64,000 nucleotides of DNA from the NCBI GenBank assembly GCA_001023535.1, contig CP011020.1, forward strand, positions 4,353,734 to 4,417,733. The letters are read 5' to 3'. This DNA comes from Pseudomonas chlororaphis. Lineage in GTDB: Bacteria; Pseudomonadota; Gammaproteobacteria; Pseudomonadales; Pseudomonadaceae. Positions within the stretch are counted from its first letter, which is position 1, and each line of letters starts with the position of its first letter. The notes beneath the pieces were generated by a model that made no database searches, was not told where the DNA came from, and saw only the letters and a list, made by a program, of their open reading frames with translations. The translations under genes were made by a program, and so were the position numbers. Below, one piece after another: positions 18,851 to 28,243 of the stretch.

Positions 18851-19045
18851 TAGCGGCTGCCTCTTCAAAGGATGAGGTCTGCCGTGCACCGGCAGGCTGC
18901 ACTTTTATGAAGCCAACTGCACCGGCTCGCACCATGGGAATGCAATCGTTGGCCTGAGGCCTGAATGCTTGCAGCCCCGGCGCCGGTGCCCGTAAACCCA
19001 TGCCCGCAAGGGCTGCAACGGCGTGCAGCGTTGCGATGCGTGGGT

Positions 19046-19061
19046 TGGCACGCTCGCTGCA
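19046..19061 (+). promoter_or_regulatory. Sigma54-type promoter for nirBD
   Basis: TGGCACGCTCGCTGCA matches the -24/-12 consensus TGGCACG-N4-TTGCA with one change and the required GG-N10-GC spacing. It would start a transcript near 19072, giving a leader of about 200 nt before nirB. An inverted repeat GCTGCA-N6-TGCAGC at 19012-19029 lies just upstream. NtrC is the usual activator in Pseudomonas nitrogen assimilation; a clear NtrC site was not assigned. Confidence 0.65.
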
Positions 19062-19197
19062 AGAGCCTGTCCAGGCCCACCGCGAACACACTCGAGTGGG
19101 CAGCCCCGTCGGTCAACGAAGATCGAGCGCCAGCAGGCCGGGGGATATCGGTAGATCGGGGCGCAGTCGCCGGGTCGATACCGCACAGAACAGGCAA

Positions 19198-19236
19198 AGA
19201 CGCCTGGAACCGCAAGGTTTCAGGCGTCTTTTTTTT
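19198..19236 (+). terminator. Attenuator-like intrinsic terminator in nirBD leader
   Basis: A 14-bp stem (AGACGCCTGGAACC pairing with GGTTTCAGGCGTCT, one G-T wobble) with a GCAA loop is followed by eight T residues. It ends only 38 bp before the nirB start and downstream of the sigma54-type promoter, so it lies inside the nirBD transcript. In Pseudomonas and Klebsiella, nitrite/nitrate assimilation leaders are controlled by ANTAR proteins (NasT, NasR) that prevent such termination. That mechanism is inferred here; I could not assign the paired hexaloop hairpins with confidence. Confidence 0.75.
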
Positions 19237-19274
19237 GCTTTCAAAATCGTGATGGGCTTTTGTCGGGTGCTTTT

Positions 19275-21836
19275 ATGAATTCCAACGTTGCGTCTCTGAA
19301 CAAGCTGCAAACGCTGATCGTGATCGGCAATGGCATGGTCGGCCATCATTGCGTCGAGCAACTGGTGGAACGCGGTGCCCTCAATCATTACCGCCTGCAT
19401 GTGTTCAGCGAAGAGCCGATGCGCGCCTATGACCGCGTGCACCTGTCCGAGTATTTCGCCGGTCGCGACGCCGAATCCCTGGCCCTGGGGGAAGCCGCGC
19501 TGTACAAGACGCCTGGCGTCACGCTGCACTTGGGCGTGCCGGTGTTGGAGATCGACCGCCAGGCCCGTCAGGTCGTCATCGCCGGCGAGCGCATCAGCTA
19601 CGACAAACTGGTGCTTGCCACCGGTTCCTACCCGTTCGTGCCGCCGATCGACGGCGCCGAAGGGGATGCCTGTCTGGTCTACCGCACCCTGGAAGACCTG
19701 GATGCCATCCGGGCCGCCGCCAACAATGCCCGGCGTGGCGTGGTGGTCGGTGGCGGGCTGTTGGGGCTGGAAGCGGCCAATGCCCTCAAGAGTCTCGGCC
19801 TCGAAGCCCATGTGGTGGAATTCGCCCCGCGCCTGATGCCGGTGCAGTTGGACCCGCAAGGTGGCCTGGCCCTCAAGGCCCGCATCGAGTCCCTGGGCGT
19901 CGGCGTGCACCTGTCCAAGGGCACCCAGTCCATCAGCGCCGGCGAACAGTACCGCTATCGGATGAATTTCGGCAGCGACGACTTCCTGGAAACCGACCTC
20001 ATCGTATTTTCCGCCGGGATTCGCGCCCAGGACGCCCTGGCGCGCCAAAGCGACCTGCACATCGGTCCGCGCGGCGGCGTGGTGATCGACGATCAATGCC
20101 TGAGCAGCGACCCGAACATCTACGCCATCGGCGAATGCGCGGCCTGGAACGGCAGCATTTTCGGCCTGGTCGCTCCGGGTTACCAGATGGCCCGCAGCGT
20201 CGCCGCGCAACTGTGCGGTGAGCACGGCGAAGCCTTCACCGGCGCCGATATGTCCACCAAGCTCAAGTTGCTTGGGGTCGACGTTGGCTCCATTGGCGAC
20301 GCCCAAGGCAATACGCCGGGTTCGCGCAGCTACCAGTTCATCGACGAAACCAGCGCCAGCTACCGGCGCCTGGTGGTGGACGCCGACGGCAAGCGCGTGA
20401 TCGGCGCGGTGCTGGTGGGTGACAACAGTTACTACGACACCTTGCTGCAATACATGCAGAACGGCATCGCGTTGCCCAAGGACGCGGCCAGCCTGATCCT
20501 GCCGTCCTCCGAAGGCGCGCCGACCCTGGGCCCAGCCGCATTGCCCGCCGCGGCAACCATTTGTTCGTGCCACAACGTCACCAAGGGTTCGATCTGCTCG
20601 GCCATTGACAGTGGCTGTACAGACCTTGGCCAACTCAAGTGCGACACCAAGGCCGGCACCGGTTGCGGGGGCTGCGCTGCGCTGGTCAAGCAGGTGTTCG
20701 AGCACGAGCTGGTCGCCCGTGGCGTCAGCGTCGACAAGAGCCTGTGCGAACACTTCGCCTACACCCGCCAGGAGCTGTACGCCCTGGTGCGGGTGGAAGG
20801 CATCATCAGTTTCGATGAACTGTTGGCCAAGCACGGTCGCGGCCACACCGGTTGCGACCTGTGCAAACCGGCGGTGGGTTCGATCCTGGCGTCGTGCTGG
20901 AACCAGCCGATCATGGACCCGTCCCTGGTGCCATTGCAGGACACCAATGACACGTTCATGGCGAACATGCAGAAGAACGGCACCTATTCGGTGGTGCCGC
21001 GCATTGCCGGCGGCGAGATCACGGCCGACAAACTGATCGCCATCGGCGTGGTGGCGAAGAAATACGACCTCTACACCAAGATCACCGGCGGCCAACGCAT
21101 CGACCTGTTCGGCGCCCAGTTGCACCAGTTGCCGGACATCTGGGCCGAGTTGATCGAAGCCGGCTTCGAGACCGGTCATGCCTACGGCAAATCCACTCGT
21201 ACGGTGAAGTCCTGCGTGGGCAGCACCTGGTGCCGCTACGGCGTGCAGGACAGCGTGCAGATGGCCCTGACCCTGGAGGACCGCTACAAAGGCCTGCGTT
21301 CGCCGCACAAGCTCAAGTTCGCCGTTTCCGGGTGCACCCGCGAATGCGCCGAAGCACAGAGCAAGGACGTTGGCGTGATCGCCACGGAGAAGGGCTGGAA
21401 CCTCTACGTGGCGGGCAATGGCGGCATGCGTCCGCGCCACGCCGAACTGTTCGCCACCGACCTGGATGACGCCACGCTGATCCGCTACATCGACCGCTTC
21501 CTGATGTTCTACATCCGCACCGCCGACAAACTGCAACGGACCTCGGTCTGGCGCGAAAGCCTGGAAGGCGGCCTGGACTACCTCAAGGACGTGATCATCG
21601 ACGACAGCCTGGGCCTGGGCGCCGAGCTCGAAGCCCAGATGCAGTTGGTGGTCGACCGCTACGAATGCGAATGGGCAAACGCCCTCAAGGATCCGGACAA
21701 ACTCAAGCGTTTCCGGACCTTCGTCAACGATGGCCGCGGCGATCCGGACGTTCATTTCGTCAGGGAACGCGGCCAGCGCCGGCCGGTTCACGCCGGCGAA
21801 CTTCACCTGATTCCCGTCACCGAGGAGGTGCTCTGA
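19275..21836 (+). CDS. nirB: Assimilatory nitrite reductase large subunit
   Basis: An 853-residue NADH-dependent sirohaem nitrite reductase that reduces nitrite to ammonium in the cytoplasm. Domains in order: FAD/NADH oxidoreductase (GNGMVGHHCVEQL near residue 18, GVVVGGGLLGLEAANALKSL near 155, ATGSYPFVPP near 115); BFD-like [2Fe-2S] segment with CSCHNVTK and GTGCGGC near residues 430-470; a further CDLC segment near 530; then the sirohaem/[4Fe-4S] half with SCVGSTWCRYG and SGCTRECAEAQ near residues 645-695. The ATG at 19275 opens the conserved MNSNVASLNKLQTLIVIGNG; a TTG at 19260 is possible. It overlaps nirD by one base. No nitrate reductase gene (nasA) follows, unlike many Pseudomonas. Confidence 0.92.
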   Translation: MNSNVASLNKLQTLIVIGNGMVGHHCVEQLVERGALNHYRLHVFSEEPMRAYDRVHLSEYFAGRDAESLALGEAALYKTPGVTLHLGVPVLEIDRQARQVVIAGERISYDKLVLATGSYPFVPPIDGAEGDACLVYRTLEDLDAIRAAANNARRGVVVGGGLLGLEAANALKSLGLEAHVVEFAPRLMPVQLDPQGGLALKARIESLGVGVHLSKGTQSISAGEQYRYRMNFGSDDFLETDLIVFSAGIRAQDALARQSDLHIGPRGGVVIDDQCLSSDPNIYAIGECAAWNGSIFGLVAPGYQMARSVAAQLCGEHGEAFTGADMSTKLKLLGVDVGSIGDAQGNTPGSRSYQFIDETSASYRRLVVDADGKRVIGAVLVGDNSYYDTLLQYMQNGIALPKDAASLILPSSEGAPTLGPAALPAAATICSCHNVTKGSICSAIDSGCTDLGQLKCDTKAGTGCGGCAALVKQVFEHELVARGVSVDKSLCEHFAYTRQELYALVRVEGIISFDELLAKHGRGHTGCDLCKPAVGSILASCWNQPIMDPSLVPLQDTNDTFMANMQKNGTYSVVPRIAGGEITADKLIAIGVVAKKYDLYTKITGGQRIDLFGAQLHQLPDIWAELIEAGFETGHAYGKSTRTVKSCVGSTWCRYGVQDSVQMALTLEDRYKGLRSPHKLKFAVSGCTRECAEAQSKDVGVIATEKGWNLYVAGNGGMRPRHAELFATDLDDATLIRYIDRFLMFYIRTADKLQRTSVWRESLEGGLDYLKDVIIDDSLGLGAELEAQMQLVVDRYECEWANALKDPDKLKRFRTFVNDGRGDPDVHFVRERGQRRPVHAGELHLIPVTEEVL

Positions 21837-22222
21837 TGAGCCAGTCAAACGTCGTTCGTCTTTCCACTCGCGAAGTCGCCCAAGCCCCTGTGCAATGGCG
21901 TGCCCTGTGCAGCCGCGAGGATCTGGTGGCCAACTCCGGCGTGGTCGCCTGGCACGAGGGCAGCCAGGTGGCGTTGCTGTACCTGCCCGAGCAGCAGGAC
22001 AAGCCGCTGTACGCCCTCGACAATCGCGACCCCAAGTCCGGGGCGAACGTCATCGGCCGTGGCTTGTTGGGCAGCATCAAGGGCGAGTTGGTGATTGCCT
22101 CGCCGATGTACAAGCAACATTTTCGCCTGGAAGACGGCCATTGCCTGGAATACCCGGAGCAGCGCCTGCGGGTATGGCCGGTGCGCTTGAACGGTGACGT
22201 GGTGGAGATTGGTGAAAGCTGA
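21836..22222 (+). CDS. nirD: Nitrite reductase small subunit
   Basis: A 128-residue NirD-type protein with a Rieske-like fold. It begins at the ATG overlapping the nirB stop (TGATG), so it is co-translated. Typical blocks are WRALCSREDLVANSGVVAW near residue 20, LYALDNRDPKSGANVIGRGL near 60 and SPMYKQHFRLEDGHCLEYPE near 90. As usual for NirD, the Rieske cysteine/histidine ligands are not all kept, so it probably supports NirB rather than binding a cluster. A 13-bp stem hairpin follows at 22235-22266. Confidence 0.9.
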   Translation: MSQSNVVRLSTREVAQAPVQWRALCSREDLVANSGVVAWHEGSQVALLYLPEQQDKPLYALDNRDPKSGANVIGRGLLGSIKGELVIASPMYKQHFRLEDGHCLEYPEQRLRVWPVRLNGDVVEIGES

Positions 22223-22234
22223 CCTGCGAACACG

Positions 22235-22266
22235 GGGTGGCGAGGGCGCAAGTGCCCTTGCCACCC
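22235..22266 (+). terminator. Hairpin after nirD
   Basis: A 13-bp stem (GGGTGGCGAGGGC with GCCCTTGCCACCC, one wobble) with a 6-nt loop lies 13 bp after the nirD stop. No T-run follows, so it may be a factor-aided end or an mRNA-protecting hairpin. Confidence 0.5.
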
Positions 22267-22309
22267 AAGGGTTTACAAGCACGCCATTATTTCAAACCGG
22301 GGATTTGCC

Positions 22310-22750
22310 ATGAAAACCGCCGCTCAACTGGTGAAACTCAAAAGTGTGTTGCACCAGCAGGTCCACAGCATCGCGCCGGAACAAACCGTGCTCGAAGCGT
22401 TGCAGATCATGGCCGAGAAGAATGTCGGGGCCTTGCCGGTGATCGAAGACGGGCAGGTGGTGGGGGTGTTCAGCGAGCGTGACTACGCACGCAAGATGGT
22501 CCTGCACGGGCGTTCGTCCGTGGGCACCCCGGTGCGCACCATCATGAGCACGCCGGTGATCACCGCCGACAGCCAGCAGAGCATCGAGCGCTGCATGGAA
22601 GTCATGACCGACAGCCACCTGCGGCACCTGCCGGTGCTGGATAACGGCCAGTTGATCGGTTTGTTGTCGATTGGTGACCTGGTCAAGCAAGCCATTGTTG
22701 AACAGGCAGACCTGATTCGGCAGTTGGAGCATTACATTCGCGGGCATTGA
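22310..22750 (+). CDS. Tandem CBS-domain protein
   Basis: A 146-residue soluble protein made almost entirely of two CBS motifs (about residues 15-65 and 75-135), with AEKNVGALPVIEDGQVVGVFSERDYARKM-type and LPVLDNGQLIGLLSIGDLVK-type signatures (only parts quoted). Such proteins sense adenine nucleotides or NAD(H) and modulate partners; the partner is not visible here. It follows nirBD by 87 bp on the same strand, separated by a strong hairpin, so coexpression is uncertain. Confidence 0.85.
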   Translation: MKTAAQLVKLKSVLHQQVHSIAPEQTVLEALQIMAEKNVGALPVIEDGQVVGVFSERDYARKMVLHGRSSVGTPVRTIMSTPVITADSQQSIERCMEVMTDSHLRHLPVLDNGQLIGLLSIGDLVKQAIVEQADLIRQLEHYIRGH

Positions 22751-22852
22751 GCGCGCGGTCTTTTCCTGGTCTGCCGCTTTGCTGGCGAGGGCGTTTGCTA
22801 GCGCCAGGCGGTGCAGTGGTTGCATCGCCTGACGGTCGCTGCGCAACCGAGC

Positions 22853-22866
22853 GGGAGCAAGCTCCC
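22853..22866. repeat. REP-like palindrome
   Basis: GGGAGCAAGCTCCC, flanked by CCTCGCCACAG, resembles the variant Pseudomonas REP core. It sits between the convergent CBS and response-regulator genes and may help end both transcripts. Confidence 0.5.
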
Positions 22867-22904
22867 TCGCCACAGGACCGGACTCTTCATGAACGGCCTT
22901 CGCG

Positions 22905-23371
22905 CTAGCGAGACTCGGCAGTGGGCCGGTGCTGGCGCAGCAGCTCGATCTGCTGGGACGGTATCAATTCGCGCAAGGCCTTGTAGAGCGCCCGGGTTTC
23001 CAGCAGGTTCCAGATGCGCAGCATGGTTTCCAACGCGTCCAGGGGCTTGCTGATGAAGTCTCGGGCGCCGAGGGCGAGGGCGCGCAGGCGGGTGTCGCGG
23101 GTGGCGTCGGCGGTCAGTACCAGGATCGGCAGGTAGTCGTTGGCCGGAATGCGCCGGTTGAGCTGTTCTAGCACGGCAAAGCCATCGAACGCCGGCATGT
23201 GCAGGTCAAGGATGACCAGGTCCGGCTCAAAGCTGTTGAACAGGTCGAGGGTGCGCAACGGCTCGGTGCTGCTGAGCACGTTGTGCAAGCCTTCGCGGGC
23301 CAGCAGTTGTTCCATCAAGTCCAGGTTGGGCGTTGATCGTCGACGATCAGGATGCGCAAGTCGCGATTCAT
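22905..23371 (-). pseudogene. Response regulator with a one-base frameshift after its first strand
   Basis: The ATG at 23371 overlaps the upstream hybrid kinase stop (ATGA) and opens [15 protein letters not shown], a normal receiver start with the acidic DD pair. The frame then stops (PTWT-stop) near 23324. The rest of a normal receiver continues one frame away: LDLMEQLLAREGL, then the phospho-acceptor DLVILDLHMPAFDGF, TADA and the lysine of FISKPLDALE. Restoring one G in the GGG run at 23328-23330 joins the two halves as QRPNLDLMEQLL. A restart at TTG/ATG 23318-23315 would lack beta-1 and the acidic pair. Either a real inactivating mutation or a homopolymer sequencing error. It ends the four-gene signalling operon. 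Confidence 0.8.
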
Positions 23372-25680
23372 GCGGGCTCCGGTAAATACTGTGCGAGGTG
23401 GCCCAGAAAGGCCTGGATATGAATAGGTTTGGTCAGGATCGCCGTGGCGCCGGCCTCGTGCAGGGCGCGCCGGGTCAGGTCGCTGGCGTCGGCGGTGATC
23501 ATCAGCACCGGCGTGGACGCGGTGGCCGCTGACTGGCGCAGCCGACGCAAGACTTCCAGGCCTTCCAGGTCCGGCAGGGTGACGTCCAGCAGGATCAGTT
23601 GCGGGGCGTGCTGGCGAGCCAGGTCCAGACCCAGCTGGCCCTGCATGCTCGACAACAGCTGGATGCCGGGGCGACGCTGCATCAGGGTCTCGATCAGTGC
23701 CAGGCTCGACAGGTTGTCCTCGATACACAGCACCTTGCCCTGGTATTCGACCGGCGCGTGGGGCACTGCCAGGGTGGCGATGGGCGGCAGGCGGGCGCCG
23801 GCCACCTGGGTGGCGGGCAATTGCAGGGTGAAGCAGCAACCGTGGCCCGGCTCGCTGTGGACCTGGAGCTGGCCCTGCATCATTTCCAGCAGGCTTTTGC
23901 TCAAGGACAATCCCAGGCCGGTGCCTTCGACCTTGGGATCGGCCCCCAGGCGCTCGAAAGGCTTGAACAACTGGTCCATCAGGGCCGGGTCGATGCCCTG
24001 GCCGGTGTCGATGACGGCGATGCTCACCTGTCGCTGCCGCACGCTCACTTCAATGCGCACCTCACCGCCGGGGCGGTTGTACTTGATGGCGTTGGACAGC
24101 AGGTTGAGCAGCACCTGCACCAGGCGCTGGCGGTCGGCGAGCACGCCGCTGTCGTCAGCCAGGGGCGGCAACTCGACCAGGCGAATGCCGGCATCGGCCG
24201 CCATGGGAGAGACCAGCGTCAGGGCTTCATGCAACACCGTCGCCAGGGCGATCGGCTCGATGTTCAATGGCAGGCGTCCGGCTTCGATCCGAGCGATGTC
24301 CAGCACTTCATTGATCAACGCCAACAGATGCTGGCCGGCACGCAGGATGTGGCTGACCTGGGGCCGCTGGCCGGCGCTGGAGTCCATGTCCAGCAACTGG
24401 GCGAAACCGAGGATCGCGTTCAGCGGCGTGCGCAGTTCGTGGCTCATGCGCGAAAGAAACTCGCTCTTGGCCCGGCTGGCGCTTTCCGCTTCTTCGCGCG
24501 CCGTGCGCAGCGCGATCTCGGCGGCGCGACGGTCGGTGATGTCGCGGGTGATCTTGGAAAAACCGCGCAGCGCGCCGGTGCTGTCGTATTGGGCGGTGAT
24601 GACCACGCTGGCCCAGAAACGGCTGCCGTCCTTGCGACAGCGCCAGCCTTCCTCCATGTAGTGCCCGTCGCGGGTGGCCTCGCGCAAGGCCATGTCCGGG
24701 TGCTCCGGGCACTCCTCGGCCAGGTAGAACAGGGAAAAGTGCCGGCCGAGGATCTCCTGTTCGGTGTAGCCCTTGATCCGCTCGGCCCCGACGTTCCAGG
24801 TGGTGACGTGGCCTTGGGCATCGAGGGCGAAGATCCCGTAGTCCTTCACGCCATCGATGATCAGGCGTAGGCGTTCCTCGTTGTCGCGCAGCGCCCGTTC
24901 GCGTTCGGCCAGCAACTGCCCGGCCTCGATCAGGCGCGTGCCGAGCTGGCCGATCTCATCCTGCTCCGGCGGCTGTGGCAACAAGGGTTGGCCCAGCGCC
25001 AGGCGTTGGGCGTTGCCTTGCACTTGCTGCACCCGGGCGACAATGCCCTTGGACAGGAACAGCACCGCGACAATCGCCCCCAGCAGGCCGCACACAGCGG
25101 CCAGCAAGGTGGCGAACAACAGGCGCATGCGCGTGGCCGAGGCGGCGGCGCTGCGGTCGGCGAGCAGGGCGTCTTCGCGTATGCGCATGGCGCTGATCTG
25201 CTCGCGCAAGACGTCCAGCACCTGCTTGTTCTCGATCAGGATGGCGGTGATGGCCTCGGGGTCGTCGCCGTGGTTGGCGCGCAACGCAACCAGTCCGGCG
25301 AGTTTGTCGGCGATCAGCGGGGTGATGGTCTGCAGGTGCTCGCGCATCCGGGCATCGCGGATGTTGTGGTCCAGGCGCTGCAACGCCGCCTGGATCAGCG
25401 GCGTGGCCTGCTCGTAGCTGGGCAGGAAGTCCTCGCGGCGGGTCAGCAGGTAGCCGCGCACGCTGGCCGCCGCTTCGGCCAGCAGGGTGTGCACGGTCTG
25501 GATATCGCCCTGCACGAGCAACACCCGGCGCACGTCCTCCTCGGCGCGCGCGGTCTGGCGTTCGGTGATGTAGATCAGCACCAGCGACAGCAACAGGACC
25601 ACCAGCGGCAGCGAGATCACCACCAGGGCCTTGCCGCGCAATGGCAGGTCGGCCCAACGGCGGGCGGCGAGGAACCTCAT
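23368..25680 (-). CDS. CHASE3/PAS hybrid sensor histidine kinase
   Basis: A 770-residue inner-membrane hybrid kinase. Parts in order: transmembrane helix about residues 20-42; periplasmic CHASE3-type four-helix region about 43-185; second transmembrane helix about 190-215; HAMP about 216-265; a PAS domain about 275-400 ([35 protein letters not shown]); HisKA with the phospho-histidine in [15 protein letters not shown]; HATPase with [20 protein letters not shown] and [12 protein letters not shown]; and a C-terminal receiver (about 650-765) with the acceptor aspartate in [18 protein letters not shown] overlaps join it to the NarL-type regulator before it and the frameshifted receiver after it. 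I reject the longer frame to 26544, which only overlaps the other genes. Signal unknown. Confidence 0.88.
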   Translation of the reverse strand: MRFLAARRWADLPLRGKALVVISLPLVVLLLSLVLIYITERQTARAEEDVRRVLLVQGDIQTVHTLLAEAAASVRGYLLTRREDFLPSYEQATPLIQAALQRLDHNIRDARMREHLQTITPLIADKLAGLVALRANHGDDPEAITAILIENKQVLDVLREQISAMRIREDALLADRSAAASATRMRLLFATLLAAVCGLLGAIVAVLFLSKGIVARVQQVQGNAQRLALGQPLLPQPPEQDEIGQLGTRLIEAGQLLAERERALRDNEERLRLIIDGVKDYGIFALDAQGHVTTWNVGAERIKGYTEQEILGRHFSLFYLAEECPEHPDMALREATRDGHYMEEGWRCRKDGSRFWASVVITAQYDSTGALRGFSKITRDITDRRAAEIALRTAREEAESASRAKSEFLSRMSHELRTPLNAILGFAQLLDMDSSAGQRPQVSHILRAGQHLLALINEVLDIARIEAGRLPLNIEPIALATVLHEALTLVSPMAADAGIRLVELPPLADDSGVLADRQRLVQVLLNLLSNAIKYNRPGGEVRIEVSVRQRQVSIAVIDTGQGIDPALMDQLFKPFERLGADPKVEGTGLGLSLSKSLLEMMQGQLQVHSEPGHGCCFTLQLPATQVAGARLPPIATLAVPHAPVEYQGKVLCIEDNLSSLALIETLMQRRPGIQLLSSMQGQLGLDLARQHAPQLILLDVTLPDLEGLEVLRRLRQSAATASTPVLMITADASDLTRRALHEAGATAILTKPIHIQAFLGHLAQYLPEPA

Positions 25681-26345
25681 GGCCACTGCCCCGAAGGCTG
25701 CGCCACCAGCCCCAGCGCCACGCCGCGCACGGCGGCCTGGGTCCGGTCGGCGGCGCCGAGCTTGCCGATGACACGCTCCACGTGGGCCTTGGCGGTGCCG
25801 GAGGCGATGCCGAGTTTTTCGCCGATCTCCCGATTGCTGAAACCGGCTGCCACCAGGCCCAGCACCTGGCGTTCCCGGGCGGTCAGGGCCTGGACAGGCG
25901 CCGCGCCCGTGGCGCCGCGCTCGGCCATGCGTCGCAGCAGGCGGGCACTGACTGAGCTGTTCAGGGCTTCTTCGCCCGCGGCGACCCGCGTGAGTGCGTG
26001 AAGGACTTCCTCGCGGCTGGCGTCCTTGAGCAGGTAACCGACCGCGCCAGCGCCGATTGCAGCTTCCAGGTGATCGGGGCTGTCGTCCATGGTGAAGATC
26101 ACCACCTTGATGCCCGGCTGGCGCTGCTCCAGGATGCGCGCCGCCCCCAGGCCGTTGAGGACCGGCATGCGGATGTCGAGGATCGCGATGTCCGGTTGCA
26201 GCCGTTCGCACAGGTCGAGGGCTTCCTGGCCATCGCGGGCCTGGCCGACGACCTCGAACCCCGGGCTGCCGGCCAACATGCTGATAAACCCGGTGCGAGT
26301 GACTTCGTGATCGTCGGCCAGCAACAGGCGCAGGGGGCGGTTCAT
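25677..26345 (-). CDS. NarL/FixJ-type response regulator
   Basis: A 222-residue regulator with an N-terminal receiver ([14 protein letters not shown], phospho-acceptor aspartate in [15 protein letters not shown], lysine in [11 protein letters not shown]) and a C-terminal LuxR-type helix-turn-helix ([28 protein letters not shown], partly quoted, and [18 protein letters not shown]). The start at 26345 overlaps the preceding kinase stop by ATGA and its own stop overlaps the hybrid kinase start in the same way. It is the likely DNA-binding output of this operon; the divergent NTF2-like secreted protein gene at 27690 is a candidate target. Confidence 0.88.
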   Translation of the reverse strand: MNRPLRLLLADDHEVTRTGFISMLAGSPGFEVVGQARDGQEALDLCERLQPDIAILDIRMPVLNGLGAARILEQRQPGIKVVIFTMDDSPDHLEAAIGAGAVGYLLKDASREEVLHALTRVAAGEEALNSSVSARLLRRMAERGATGAAPVQALTARERQVLGLVAAGFSNREIGEKLGIASGTAKAHVERVIGKLGAADRTQAAVRGVALGLVAQPSGQWP

Positions 26346-27517
26346 GGCTGTACTCCCTGGGCCGGCAGTGGCACGCGGGCCAACAGCCGGGTGCCTGCGT
26401 CGGGCTGGCTGATGCACGACAGCTGGCCACCCAGCAGGCTGGCCCGTTCCTGCATGGCCGCCAGCCCCAGGTGACAGGCCTCGATGGGTTGTTCCAGGGC
26501 AAAGCCGCGACCGTCATCTTCCACCCGTAGCGTCGCGTAATCATCGCCCACTGCCAGCGCCAGGCTCACGTGCCGGGCCTGGGCATGCTTGAGGATGTTA
26601 TTGATGCCTTCCTGGGCGATACGGAACAGGGCGATCTCGGCGTGGCCGGGCAGGCGAGCGGTGCTGTGTTCGGCCCAGGTCACCGCCAGGCCGGCTTCTC
26701 GCAGGCGATCGGCTTCCTTGTCGACGGCCTTGTACAGGCCGAAGTCATCGAGCACGTGGGGACGCAGGCCGCCGATCAGTTGCCGACCTTCGCCGACGCA
26801 GCCCTGGGCCAGGTCGAGAATCGTGCGCAACTCGCTGGCCAGCGCGGGTGGCAGGGTCGGGCAGCGACCGGCGAACCCTTGCAGGCGCTGATGCAACCCG
26901 GCCAGGTTCTGCGCCAGGCCGTCATGCAGGTCGTAGGCGACGCGCTTGCGCTCGGCCTCCTGGGCGCTGAACAGGCGATGGACCAGCTCCGACATGGTGC
27001 GCTCGCGGGCCTGGAGCGCTTCGAGCAGCCGGCTGTTTTCCAGGTGCGCCGCCAGCAGGGTCGCCAGCAGTTGCAGCGACTCGATGTCCTCGTTGTCCGG
27101 CGCCCCGAGGGCCACGCTGTTGCCCAGCATCAACGCGCCGAACACCGCGCCGTCGGAGGCGCGCAACGGCACCCGCAAGACCTGGGGCAGGGCGCTGCCA
27201 GGGTGCTCCTGCCATTGCGGGCCGGGCGATGGCGGCTGGGCGAAGCTGGCCAGCAGTTCCAGGCGCTCGCCGCTGCCGTGGCTGGCAATGGCGCGCACCG
27301 GCGCCTCCGGTGTCCATTCCAGCAGCAGGCCGTGGTCCATGGCCATGAACGCGCAGGCCCGCTGCACCGCCCGCTGGCGCATCTGTGCCAGGGGCACCTG
27401 GGTCAGTTCATGCCCGGTGCCCAGCAACAGGCCCAGGCGCGCCGCGCGGCTCTGGGATTGCCGGTACTGGCTACGGATGGCCAGGGCGCTGCCGGGGTCA
27501 TGGGGCGGGCTTTGCAT
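26342..27517 (-). CDS. GAF-type NarX/DegS-like sensor histidine kinase
   Basis: A 391-residue cytoplasmic sensor kinase. A GAF-like region covers about residues 30-185. A HisKA_3 dimerisation domain follows (about 200-265) with the phospho-histidine in [22 protein letters not shown] sequence (seen as [18 protein letters not shown]). The HATPase domain has [25 protein letters not shown] and [16 protein letters not shown]. This class normally pairs with NarL-type regulators, and the next gene is one, with a 4-bp overlap. The ATG at 27517 has GGAG six bases upstream; another in-frame start lies at 27565. Confidence 0.85.
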   Translation of the reverse strand: MQSPPHDPGSALAIRSQYRQSQSRAARLGLLLGTGHELTQVPLAQMRQRAVQRACAFMAMDHGLLLEWTPEAPVRAIASHGSGERLELLASFAQPPSPGPQWQEHPGSALPQVLRVPLRASDGAVFGALMLGNSVALGAPDNEDIESLQLLATLLAAHLENSRLLEALQARERTMSELVHRLFSAQEAERKRVAYDLHDGLAQNLAGLHQRLQGFAGRCPTLPPALASELRTILDLAQGCVGEGRQLIGGLRPHVLDDFGLYKAVDKEADRLREAGLAVTWAEHSTARLPGHAEIALFRIAQEGINNILKHAQARHVSLALAVGDDYATLRVEDDGRGFALEQPIEACHLGLAAMQERASLLGGQLSCISQPDAGTRLLARVPLPAQGVQP

Positions 27518-27689
27518 GGGGGGCTCCAGCGTGAAAGGGACTGCAAGGGTTCGCGGTGACGTCATTAAAACGTGTCGACGGCACCGGGCCTATCTGCCGA
27601 ATGGCATAGGCGAGCGGCACCGGTTGGCCGATGGCGGCGCCAGCGCGGGCCGGCAAAGTGGGGCCATTGAAACCCAAAGGAACCCTGCG

Positions 27690-28211
27690 ATGAAAATGAA
27701 AACCTTCACCCTGGCCGCTTTTTTCCTGCTGACCACGCCATTTGTCCACGCCGTGGATGCCACGCCCTACGTGTACCGCACCGTGGCCGAACAGCCCAAG
27801 AACGTGAATGACCAGGAAATTGCCGCGCTGTTCGACCGCTGGAACACCACGCTGAAGTCTGGCAGCGCCAGCGCGATGACCGGCCTCTACGCGCCGGATG
27901 CGGTCCTGCAACCGACCCTGTCCAACAAGGTGCGCACCACGCCGGCGCAGATCCAGGATTACTTCGACCATTTCCTGGTCGGCAAGCCGGTGGGGCAAAT
28001 CAACTACCGGGAAATTCGCCACATGGGCCCCGATGCGGCCATGGACAGTGGGGTCTACACCTTCACCCTGACCAATGCCGACGGCTCCAAGCGCGACGTT
28101 CAGGCTCGCTACACCTTCCTTTACGAGCGCCTCGACGGGCAGTGGAAGATCATCAACCATCACTCTTCGGCCATGCCGGAAGTGCCCAAGGCGCTGCACG
28201 CCAGTCACTGA
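27690..28211 (+). CDS. Secreted NTF2-like (SgcJ/EcaC or CaMKII-association type) protein
   Basis: A 173-residue protein with a clear signal peptide (MKMKTFTLAAFFLLTTPFVHA). The mature part is an NTF2-like cone fold: IAALFDRWNTTLKSGSASAMTGLYAPDAV near residue 50 (partly quoted by position), then FLVGKPVGQINYREIRHMG and ARYTFLYERLDGQWKIINHHSS. Similar proteins are annotated SgcJ/EcaC oxidoreductase or DUF4440, without an established reaction. AAAGG at 27676-27680 precedes the ATG. It is divergent from the two-component operon, and a strong terminator follows at 28244-28275, so it is a single-gene unit. Confidence 0.75.
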   Translation: MKMKTFTLAAFFLLTTPFVHAVDATPYVYRTVAEQPKNVNDQEIAALFDRWNTTLKSGSASAMTGLYAPDAVLQPTLSNKVRTTPAQIQDYFDHFLVGKPVGQINYREIRHMGPDAAMDSGVYTFTLTNADGSKRDVQARYTFLYERLDGQWKIINHHSSAMPEVPKALHASH

Positions 28212-28243
28212 TCCCTGGGGCAGCCCACCTTCAAGCACTGCGC

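Noticed and set aside
19012..19029. GCTGCA-N6-TGCAGC inverted repeat as an NtrC site
   Set aside because: It lies too close to the -24 element and does not match the GCAC-N7-GTGC form well; noted only as a possible activator site.
17043..19091. 682-codon minus-strand frame across the LdtD-like gene and REP units
   Set aside because: Its N-terminal part is translated REP sequence and the rest mirrors the L,D-transpeptidase gene.
19113..21848. 911-codon open frame on the minus strand across nirB
   Set aside because: It is the mirror of a clear nirBD coding region in high-GC DNA; the composition is repetitive (histidine, glycine, valine, glutamine-rich) and matches no family.
25677..26544. N-terminal extension of the hybrid kinase to 1058 residues
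   Set aside because: The extension is arginine/proline-rich out-of-frame translation of the NarL-type regulator; ATG 25680 overlaps that gene's stop by ATGA and opens a normal transmembrane segment.
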